The notes under the pieces are model-generated. The model had not been told where the DNA came from and did no database searches. It was given only the letters and a program-made list of their open reading frames with translations. Below, one piece after another: positions 19,054 to 24,974 of a stretch of DNA of 24,974 bases. Position numbers and translations under genes: made by a program. Each line of letters starts with the position of its first letter. The stretch's first letter is position 1. Source of the DNA: Streptomyces sp. NRRL WC-3605 (GTDB lineage: Bacteria > Actinomycetota > Actinomycetes > Streptomycetales > Streptomycetaceae); contig NZ_LLZN01000087.1 of NCBI RefSeq assembly GCF_001509795.1, positions 1-24,974 on the forward strand. The letters run 5' to 3'.

Positions 19054-19640
19054 GCGGACACCGCCTCGGTCGTCCAGCGCAGTTTGCGCAGGGCCCGGTA
19101 GGTGAGCGTCTTCACCGCGCCGACGCTGCGCCCCATGGCCAACGCGGTCTCCTGCGCGCTCAGTTCGTCCAGGAAGCGCAGCTCCAGGCAGTGCCGTTGG
19201 TGCGGGTTGAGCCGGTGCAGGGCGGTGTGGACGGTCTCCTGGGCCTCGACGGCGTCCAGTTCGCGCAGGACGAGGGCCTCCGTGCCGCGCTGGGCGTCCC
19301 GGGGGTCGTCGAACTCGGCGACGGGGGTCTCCCATCGCGTGCGGCCGCGCCCGAGTTCGTCGAGCCAGAGGTTCTTGGCGATCGTGGTGAGCCATCCGGC
19401 GAAGGCGGTGCCCTGCCAGTGGAAGGTGCCGATGCGGCGCAGGGCGCGGACGAACACCTCCTGGGTGAGGTCCTCGGCGAGATGTCTGTTGCGGGTGCGA
19501 ACCAGGAGGAACGCGTAGACGGCGCGGTAGTGCTCGAAATACAGGGCGGCGAACGCCTCCCGGTCGCCGGCGCGCGCCCGGGCGACCAGTTCGGGCTCCG
19601 GACCGGCCGGTGCGGTGGTGACGTTGTCCGGATGGGACAC
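19050..19640 (-). CDS. ECF-type sigma-70 family RNA polymerase sigma factor
   Basis: A 196-residue ECF sigma factor. Region 2 reads AEDLTQEVFVRALRRIGTF then GTAFAGWLTTIAKNLWLDEL. Region 4 reads LNPHQRHCLELRFLDELSAQ then ETALAMGRSVGAVKTLTYRA, the -35-recognising HTH. It is the first gene of a three-gene coupled operon with the unknown 233-residue protein and the WhiB-like protein. The GTG at 19640 is chosen because GAGGAG lies 8 nt upstream; the frame is open to 19976, but that extension runs through the AT-richer promoter region. No classical anti-sigma gene is adjacent. Its leader carries TGTAGA elements shared with the divergent HTH gene. Confidence 0.9.
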   Translation of the reverse strand: MSHPDNVTTAPAGPEPELVARARAGDREAFAALYFEHYRAVYAFLLVRTRNRHLAEDLTQEVFVRALRRIGTFHWQGTAFAGWLTTIAKNLWLDELGRGRTRWETPVAEFDDPRDAQRGTEALVLRELDAVEAQETVHTALHRLNPHQRHCLELRFLDELSAQETALAMGRSVGAVKTLTYRALRKLRWTTEAVSA

Positions 19641-19665
19641 GACGGCTTCTCCTCTGCAATACGCA

Positions 19666-19893
19666 TGTAGATGTAGATTCCTTGGACGGACGCGCGCAGG
19701 CCACGACGGAAACCCGCGATCCCCTCCCAGGGCGTCTACAGTCTTCATGTAGATGCATATCGTGTCAAGAAGCCTACGGAGCGTGAGACTTGAGGGCGCG
19801 GACGGGGCGCACAGGAGCACCGGCACCCCCGGAACGCTCCGGCGTGCTCCCGAAGCACCTTCGCTGATCTGCGATCTACTTGCGCTTGTAGAT
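19666..19893. promoter_or_regulatory. TGTAGA element cluster in divergent promoter region
   Basis: In the gap between the ECF operon and the HTH gene, TGTAGA occurs in tandem at 19666 and 19672, again at 19748 and 19887. It also occurs inverted as TCTACA at 19735 and as TCTACT at 19875. Two form inverted repeats: TCTACA-N7-TGTAGA (19735-19753) and ATCTAC-N8-GTAGAT (19874-19893). This AT-rich motif stands out in a GC-rich region and is a likely operator. Confidence 0.6.
19740..19768 (-). promoter_or_regulatory. Possible promoter of the ECF sigma operon
   Basis: TTGACA on the - strand (19763-19768) is a consensus -35. At 17 nt spacing the -10 would be AAGACT (19740-19745), a poor match. The TCTACA-N7-TGTAGA inverted repeat (19735-19753) covers the -10 and part of the spacer, so a bound repressor would block it. 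Confidence 0.35.
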
Positions 19894-19916
19894 ATTGATG
19901 ACCGATCCTCTGACTC

Positions 19917-20342
19917 GTGACGAACCAGCGGAGCCATCCCCCAGCCGATCCCGAAGCCGCCCGGCACGCCCAGCACCGGGACGAGGATCTGGCGGCCCTG
20001 CTCGAACGCCTGCTGGCCCAGGTGCCGGACCGGACCCAGAAGGACCTGGCGGCGGAGTCCGGCATCTCGTACCCGACGCTCAACGCCTGGATGAACCGCA
20101 CGCGCGGCACCTCACGCATCGACCCGGAGAAGCTGCGGGCCATGGTCGACGTGTTCCGGCGCTGGGGCGTGCGCACCACACCGCGGGAGTTCTTCGAAGC
20201 GGTGGGCCGGCCGGTGCCGGGCCCCAGCGGCGACGAGCGCGAGGCCAGGCTCCTCAAGCTGTACCGGCAATTGCCGGAGTCACGGCAGCGCGCCCTGCTG
20301 AAGGACGCCGAGGCGATGCTCCAGGTTAGCCGCATCGTGTGA
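19917..20342 (+). CDS. HTH transcriptional regulator (XRE-like)
   Basis: A 141-residue predicted DNA-binding protein. The HTH lies at about 40-60 (TQKDLAAESGISYPTLNAWMN), followed by an RTRGTSRIDPEKLRAMVDVF helix typical of XRE-like domains. The C-terminal part (EREARLLKLYRQLPESRQRA) is helical and may dimerise. The GTG at 19917 has no clear ribosome binding site, and the transcript may be short-leadered. It is divergent from the ECF/WhiB operon. A TGTAGA inverted repeat ends 23 nt before its start, which suggests that it or a partner autoregulates the region. Confidence 0.82.
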   Translation: MTNQRSHPPADPEAARHAQHRDEDLAALLERLLAQVPDRTQKDLAAESGISYPTLNAWMNRTRGTSRIDPEKLRAMVDVFRRWGVRTTPREFFEAVGRPVPGPSGDEREARLLKLYRQLPESRQRALLKDAEAMLQVSRIV

Positions 20343-20532
20343 GGTCAGCGGCGTGCGAGCGGGCACGCGCGGAGCGGGGCCGCCGGTCTCCCCCGGACCT
20401 AACCGAACAGGGCGCGCTCCGGAAGAATATGACGAAACTCCTCACGAACCCCACACACATCGGTACCATCAGTCAGCCGCTGACCTCCCGGAGCGGAACG
20501 CTCGTGCCGTAGGCATTCCTGGGGAGGCAGTT

Positions 20533-20778
20533 GTGTGCGTGCGCATTGCCGTGACGGACGGTCTGGCGAGCATCGCGGTCTGGGACCCCGACGAGGTCAG
20601 CATCAGGGTGGCCCGCAGTGCGCCGGCGGGTGACGTGCTCAGAGAAGTGGTGGACATCCTCATGATCGACCTGGGGGCTCCCGTCTCCCGGGGCGGACCG
20701 CTGCGCTGCTTCTGCGGCATGGGCGTGGAACTCCCCCACGAACTGCTGCCCCGCCTGCACGCGGCCGAGGCCGGCTGA
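20533..20778 (+). CDS. Unknown 81-residue protein
   Basis: Small protein without a recognised family. It starts CVRIAVTDGLASIAVWDPDE, then VRVAR-like strand sequence (SIRVARSAPAGDVLREVVDI), and ends with GGPLRCFCGMGVELPHELL. The CFC pair plus Cys2 might bind metal, which is speculative. The GTG at 20533 is chosen for GGGGAGG ending 5 nt upstream; the frame is open to 20353, but that extension is not codon-like in composition. It lies 190 nt after the HTH gene and ends near a terminator shared with proS. Confidence 0.65.
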   Translation: MCVRIAVTDGLASIAVWDPDEVSIRVARSAPAGDVLREVVDILMIDLGAPVSRGGPLRCFCGMGVELPHELLPRLHAAEAG

Positions 20779-20805
20779 CACCCGGCCGCCGGGCTGGAGA
20801 CGGCG

Positions 20806-20837
20806 CCGGCCGCCCCTCTCTCCCGAGGGACGGCCGG
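20806..20837. terminator. Terminator at proS 3' end, shared with the small + strand gene
   Basis: 13-bp stem (20806-20818 with 20825-20837) and 6-nt loop. The one mismatch on the + strand is a G-U pair in the - strand RNA, favouring termination of proS. It lies 20 nt past the proS stop and 27 nt past the 81-residue gene. Confidence 0.75.
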
Positions 20838-20857
20838 ACGTGGAAGGGGTGTGCCGC

Positions 20858-22561
20858 TCAGGCGGTCAGACGGGCGATCGCCTCGTCCACGGTCAGCTCC
20901 TCGCGCTCACCCGTCCTGCGGTCCTTCAGTTCGACGACGCCCTCGGCCGAGCGGCGCCCGGCGACGAGGATCCGCGGGACGCCGATCAGCTCCGAGTCCG
21001 TGAACTTCACGCCCGGCGAGACACCGGCGCGGTCGTCGCACAGCACGCGCAGCCCGGCCGCGGACAGCTTCTCCGAGACGTCGAGGGCCAGTTCGGTCTG
21101 CAGGGCCTTGCCGGCGGCGACGACGTGCACGTCGGCCGGGGCGACCTCGGCGGGCCAGCACAGGCCCTTGTCGTCGGCGGTCTGCTCGGCGAGGGCGGCC
21201 ACCGCGCGGGAGACGCCGATGCCGTAGGAGCCCATGGTCACGCGGACCGGCTTGCCGTTCTGGCCGAGGACGTCGAGCTTGAGGGCGTCGGCGTACTTGC
21301 GGCCGAGCTGGAAGATGTGGCCGATCTCGATGGCGCGGTCGAGCTTGAGGCCGGTGCCGCACTTGGGGCAGGGGTCGCCCTCCTGCACGACCACGACGTC
21401 GACGTAGGCGTCGACCTCGAAGTCACGGCCCGCGACGACGTTCTTCGCGTGCGTGCCCTCCTTGTTGGCGCCCGTGATCCAGGAGGTGCCGGGGGCGACG
21501 CGCGGGTCGGCGAGGTACGTGACCTTGTCGCCCAGGCCCTGCGGGCCGACGTAGCCGCGCACCAGGTCGGGGCGCTCGGCGAAGTCCGCCTCGGTGACCA
21601 TCTCGACGACGGCCGGGGCGAAGTGCGCCTCGACCTTGTCGATGTCGACCTCGCGGTCGCCGGGGACACCGACGGCGACGATCTCGCCGTCGACCTTGAC
21701 CAGCAGGTTCTTCAGGGTGGCCGAGGCCGGGACGCCGAGGTGGGCGGCGAGGGTCTCGATGGTGGGGGTGTCCGGGGTGGGGATCTCCTCGAGCGCGGGC
21801 ACGTCCGCGGCCTCGACCGGCTTCAGCTCGTAGGTGATCGCCTCGGTGTTCGCCGCGAAGTCGCAGTTCGGGCAGTCGGCGAAGGTGTCCTCGCCGGCCC
21901 CGGCGGGGGCCAGGAACTCCTCGGACTTCGAGCCGCCCATCGCGCCGGCGGTCGCCGCGCAGATGCGGTAGTCCAGGCCCAGGCGCTCGAAGACGCGCTG
22001 GTAGGCCTGGCGGTGCAGGGCGTACGACTGGGCGAGGCCCTCGTCGTCCGTGTCGAAGGAGTAGGAGTCCTTCATCAGGAACTCGCGGCCGCGCAGGATG
22101 CCGGCCCGGGGGCGGGCCTCGTCGCGGTACTTGTGCTGGATCTGGTAGAGGATGACCGGCAGGTCCTTGTAGGAGGACGCCTGGTCCTTCACCAGCAGGG
22201 TGAAGATCTCCTCATGGGTCGGGCCGAGCAGGTAGTCGCCGCCCTTGCGGTCCTTGAGGCGGAACAGCTCCTGGCCGTACTCGTCCCAGCGGCCCGTGGC
22301 GTCGTAGGGCTCACGCGGCAGCAGGGCGGGCAGCAGCACCTCCTGGGCGCCGATGGCGTCCATCTCCTCGCGGACGATGCGCTCCACGTTGGCCAGGACC
22401 CGCTTGCCGAGGGGCAGCCAGGACCAGACGCCGGCCGCCGTGCGACGGACGTAGCCGGCGCGGACCAACAGCTTGTGGCTGAGGACCTCGGCGTCCGCCG
22501 GGTCGTCGCGCAGCGTCTTCGCCATCAACTGGGACATGCGCTGGACCGGTGCTTTCGCCAT
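20858..22561 (-). CDS. proS: Prolyl-tRNA synthetase, bacterial type with editing domain
   Basis: Charges tRNA-Pro with proline and edits Ala-tRNA-Pro. The 567-residue protein has class II core motifs: [13 protein letters not shown] (motif 1 region), [20 protein letters not shown] with LLGPTHEE (motif 2) and [20 protein letters not shown] (motif 3). The inserted YbaK-like editing domain spans about 230-400 ([31 protein letters not shown]). CPNCDF and CPKCGTGL flank it. The C-terminal anticodon-binding domain reads [20 protein letters not shown]. The ATG at 22561 has AGGAG at 10 nt, and that site can be masked by an 8-bp hairpin in the leader. Confidence 0.97.
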   Translation of the reverse strand: MAKAPVQRMSQLMAKTLRDDPADAEVLSHKLLVRAGYVRRTAAGVWSWLPLGKRVLANVERIVREEMDAIGAQEVLLPALLPREPYDATGRWDEYGQELFRLKDRKGGDYLLGPTHEEIFTLLVKDQASSYKDLPVILYQIQHKYRDEARPRAGILRGREFLMKDSYSFDTDDEGLAQSYALHRQAYQRVFERLGLDYRICAATAGAMGGSKSEEFLAPAGAGEDTFADCPNCDFAANTEAITYELKPVEAADVPALEEIPTPDTPTIETLAAHLGVPASATLKNLLVKVDGEIVAVGVPGDREVDIDKVEAHFAPAVVEMVTEADFAERPDLVRGYVGPQGLGDKVTYLADPRVAPGTSWITGANKEGTHAKNVVAGRDFEVDAYVDVVVVQEGDPCPKCGTGLKLDRAIEIGHIFQLGRKYADALKLDVLGQNGKPVRVTMGSYGIGVSRAVAALAEQTADDKGLCWPAEVAPADVHVVAAGKALQTELALDVSEKLSAAGLRVLCDDRAGVSPGVKFTDSELIGVPRILVAGRRSAEGVVELKDRRTGEREELTVDEAIARLTA

Positions 22562-22571
22562 GGTTCTCGTA

Positions 22572-22600
22572 CTCCTGCCGGATGTGGTTGATGGCAGGAG
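22572..22600 (-). promoter_or_regulatory. Hairpin masking the proS ribosome binding site
   Basis: Perfect 8-bp inverted repeat, ctcctgcc (22572-22579) and ggcaggag (22593-22600), with a 13-nt loop. In the proS transcript the downstream arm is GGCAGGAG, which contains the ribosome binding site. A weak -10-like TAACCT (- strand, 22599-22604) overlaps the other arm; if that is the real promoter, the hairpin would not be transcribed. Confidence 0.5.
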
Positions 22601-22632
22601 GTTAGCCGGGCGGGACGGGACGGTGGAAATCG

Positions 22633-22797
22633 GTTAGGGCCTTCGTTCGGGTCAGGCCGGACCAGGGAGCGGGTCTGGGGCCGTGCATCGCAAGGCGGAG
22701 GAGGGCGCCATGGCGGAGCCATGGCAACCGACGACAACGCGGCGAGGTGCGGCCCCAGACCCCGCGAGCCCGGCCTGACCCGAACGAAGGCCCTAAC
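22633..22797. repeat. 165-bp palindromic element with 28-bp perfect terminal inverted repeats
   Basis: Arms 22633-22660 and 22770-22797 are perfect 28-bp inverted repeats. Inside them, 22671-22683 and 22750-22762 form a second perfect 13-bp pair. The centre holds a 7-bp hairpin (gccatgg/ccatggc) and a purine-rich ggcggaggaggg. The right arm overlaps the stop codon of the GNAT gene. This could be a MITE-like mobile repeat or a structured RNA/terminator. No target-site duplication is evident. Confidence 0.8.
22710..22778 (+). CDS. Possible 22-residue ORF inside the palindromic element
   Basis: An ATG at 22710 is preceded by GGAGGAGG ending 5 nt upstream, a near-ideal ribosome binding site. It opens a 22-codon frame starting MAEPWQPTTTRRG and ending in TGA within the right arm. 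Its start codon lies in a 7-bp hairpin. Coding status is uncertain. Confidence 0.25.
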   Translation: MAEPWQPTTTRRGAAPDPASPA

Positions 22798-23356
22798 GGC
22801 GCAGCGGCAGCGGGGCGCCCATCACGGCGTACGGCTTCGGGGCGCTGGGGAACAGGACCCGGCGCGCGAGGTCCTGGTAGCCGAGGGAGTGGTAGAGGCC
22901 GCGGGCCGGGCTGTCGATGTCGATCGCGGAGAGGATCGAGCGGGGCTCGTCGGCGCTGTCCGTGATGGTGGTGATCAGGGCGCGGCCCACGCCGCGGTTC
23001 TGGTAGGCGGGGTGGACGTGCAGCTCGGTGATGACGAACGAGTCGTCGAGCCAGTCGTCGAGGCCCTGGGCGCGCAGGTACGGCTCGACCACCGTGGACC
23101 ACCAGTGGCTGCGGCTGTTGGGCATGCCGTAGACGAAGCCGGCGAGGCGGTCGCCCGCGGTGGCGCCGAGCGCGCGGGCGCCGGGGTACGTCATGTGCCG
23201 CAGGACGATCTGGCGGCGGACGGCCACTTCGTCGGGGCCCAGCCCGAACGCCACCGCCTGGACGGCGAGGGCCTCGTCGACCCGGGCCGGGAGGTCGAGC
23301 GGGCCGATCACGATGTCGTCGGGGTGGCGGCGGTGTGCGTGACCGGGAAGTCGCAT
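22793..23356 (-). CDS. GNAT family N-acetyltransferase
   Basis: A 187-residue acetyltransferase. It shows the acetyl-CoA pyrophosphate-binding motif HVHPAYQNRGVGRALI (QNRGVG) preceded by the strand SFVITEL, and a C-terminal SPARGLYHSLGYQDLARRV typical of the fold. An unusual FVYGMPNSRSHWWSTVVEPY segment precedes them. The substrate is unknown. The ATG at 23356 has a weak ribosome binding site. Its stop codon falls inside the right arm of the palindromic element, which would also act as a hairpin at its 3' end. Confidence 0.88.
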   Translation of the reverse strand: MRLPGHAHRRHPDDIVIGPLDLPARVDEALAVQAVAFGLGPDEVAVRRQIVLRHMTYPGARALGATAGDRLAGFVYGMPNSRSHWWSTVVEPYLRAQGLDDWLDDSFVITELHVHPAYQNRGVGRALITTITDSADEPRSILSAIDIDSPARGLYHSLGYQDLARRVLFPSAPKPYAVMGAPLPLRR

Positions 23357-23436
23357 GGTGGGGAGCCTACAAGCAATGCCGGGCCGGGGTCCTGGTGCGC
23401 CTTGTCGGCGGCCCTCCCGCACCCGTGGGCGTGCCG

Positions 23437-24285
23437 TCAGAACAGGACGCTCATGAAGGCGCCGACCTCCTGGAAGCCCACCCTGCGGTAGGTCCTGCGG
23501 GCCGCGGTGTTGAAGTCGTTGACGTACAGGCTGGCGACCGGGGCCACGTCCGCGAGGGCGTAGCGCAGGACCGCCGCCATGCCGGGCGCCGCGAGCCCCT
23601 GGCCCCGGTACTCGGGGGCCACCCAGACGCCCTGGATCTGGCAGGCGCGGTCGGTGGCGGCGCCGATCTCCGCCTTGAAGACGACCTTGCCGTTCTGGTC
23701 GAGGCGGGCGAAGGAGCGGCCGGAGCCGACGAGTTCGGCGACCCGGGCCTGGTAGAGGAGGCCGCCGTCGCCGGCGAGCGGCGAGACGCCGACCTCCTCG
23801 GTGAACATGGCCACGCACGCCGGGAGGATCGTCTCCATCTCGTCCTTGCGGATGCGGCGGACGTACGGGTCCGGGGCGATGTCGGCCGGCATCTGGTCGG
23901 TGACCATGAGCGGCTGGTGGGCGCGGACCTCCCGGGCGGGGCCCCAGGTGGGTTCGAGCAGCCGCCACAGCTGCGTGGTGGGCTCTGCGGGCCCGACGAT
24001 GGAGGAGCAGCGGCGGCCGGCCCGGCGGGCGCGGTCCGCGAAGGCGCGCACGGCGCGCGGGGTGGCGCAGATGGGGACGAGGTTGGCGCCCGCGTAGCAC
24101 AGGGACGTCAGCATGCCGTCGTCGTACCAGCCCCACATCTCGCCGCCGAGGCGCCAGGGGTCGAGGCCCGCGACCTGGACGCGGGACGTCACGAAGGCGT
24201 TGGCGACCGGGTCGCGGTCGAGGACCGCGAGCGCGGCGTCCAGGTCACTCGGTTCGAGCACCCGTGAGGTGGTCTGGGTCAACAC
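23437..24285 (-). CDS. DUF4081-GNAT acetyltransferase next to ispG
   Basis: A 282-residue two-domain protein. The N-terminal half (DLDAALAVLDRDPVANAFVT, LCYAGANLVP) is of the DUF4081 type. The C-terminal half is a GNAT domain with IQGVWVAPEYRGQGLAAPGM (RGQGLA at the acetyl-CoA site) and VASLYVNDFNTAARRTYRRV. The GTG at 24285 has GTGAGG 8 nt upstream. The order ispG then this GNAT is, from memory, also seen in mycobacteria, so the pairing is old. The substrate is unknown. It lies 119 nt downstream of ispG and could share its transcript. Confidence 0.88.
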   Translation of the reverse strand: MLTQTTSRVLEPSDLDAALAVLDRDPVANAFVTSRVQVAGLDPWRLGGEMWGWYDDGMLTSLCYAGANLVPICATPRAVRAFADRARRAGRRCSSIVGPAEPTTQLWRLLEPTWGPAREVRAHQPLMVTDQMPADIAPDPYVRRIRKDEMETILPACVAMFTEEVGVSPLAGDGGLLYQARVAELVGSGRSFARLDQNGKVVFKAEIGAATDRACQIQGVWVAPEYRGQGLAAPGMAAVLRYALADVAPVASLYVNDFNTAARRTYRRVGFQEVGAFMSVLF

Positions 24286-24404
24286 GTGCGGGGCCTCACG
24301 CTGGGGTTCTGCTGGTCCCCGCACTGTACCCGCGGAAGCTGTGCCGTGCCGCCCCGCGGTCGTGACCGGTGGTCCCGGCCGGGGGCGGTCCGGGCGCGGG
24401 CGGG

Positions 24405-24974
<570 letters not shown>

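Noticed and set aside
19641..19976. Longer ECF sigma factor starting at 19976
   Set aside because: The extension passes through the AT-richer repeat-containing promoter region and is not family-like; the GTG at 19640 has a good ribosome binding site.
20353..20532. Longer form of the 81-residue protein starting at 20353
   Set aside because: The upstream part is low-complexity and contains the AT-richer presumed leader; GGGGAGG precedes the GTG at 20533.

Overview
This window is a very GC-rich actinobacterial chromosome segment, almost certainly from a Streptomyces. The evidence is the gene content, the frequent GTG starts, an ECF sigma factor and a WhiB-like protein, and a proline/glutamine-rich ParA-like protein of the type found beside the Streptomyces type VII secretion locus. 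From memory, the backbone order also resembles Mycobacterium tuberculosis (proS, DUF4439 gene, neighbour, rimP, nusA, ylxR, infB, rbfA).

Layout. (1) 1-2.4 kb, + strand: a ParA/MinD-like ATPase with long disordered flanks, cut by the left edge. (2) 2.46-7.15 kb, - strand: ribF, preceded by a 1193-residue protein that joins an inactivated trypsin-like domain to a STAND/NACHT-like NTPase and a long helical tail. (3) 7.4-14.36 kb, - strand: the translation cluster rimP-nusA-ylxR-infB-ylxP-rbfA-truB, compact and partly coupled, with a hairpin between infB and ylxP and a strong terminator after truB. (4) 14.58-16.55 kb, + strand: a predicted lipoprotein, a DUF4439 ferritin-like protein coupled to it, and a kinase-fold protein that has lost its catalytic residues. 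(5) 16.65-20.78 kb: an accessory regulatory block with an unknown coiled-coil protein, a three-gene operon (ECF sigma factor, unknown protein, WhiB-like protein) joined by 4-bp start/stop overlaps, a divergent HTH regulator, and an 81-residue unknown protein. (6) 20.86-24.97 kb, - strand: proS, a 165-bp palindromic element, two GNAT acetyltransferases and the 3' part of ispG.

How the genes relate: region 3 is housekeeping (30S maturation, initiation, antitermination, tRNA/rRNA modification), and ribF supplies FMN/FAD. Region 5 looks like a self-contained transcriptional switch. Its divergent promoter region carries a cluster of TGTAGA elements, some as inverted repeats. Relative to the mycobacterial order, regions 4 (last gene) and 5 appear inserted between the DUF4439 gene and proS.

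The least explained items are the pseudoprotease-NTPase, the ECF/WhiB module with its TGTAGA sites, the pseudokinase, and the palindromic element with a short ORF behind a strong ribosome binding site. No tRNA, rRNA, CRISPR array or insertion-sequence transposase was seen. No gene-free stretch exceeds 300 bases.
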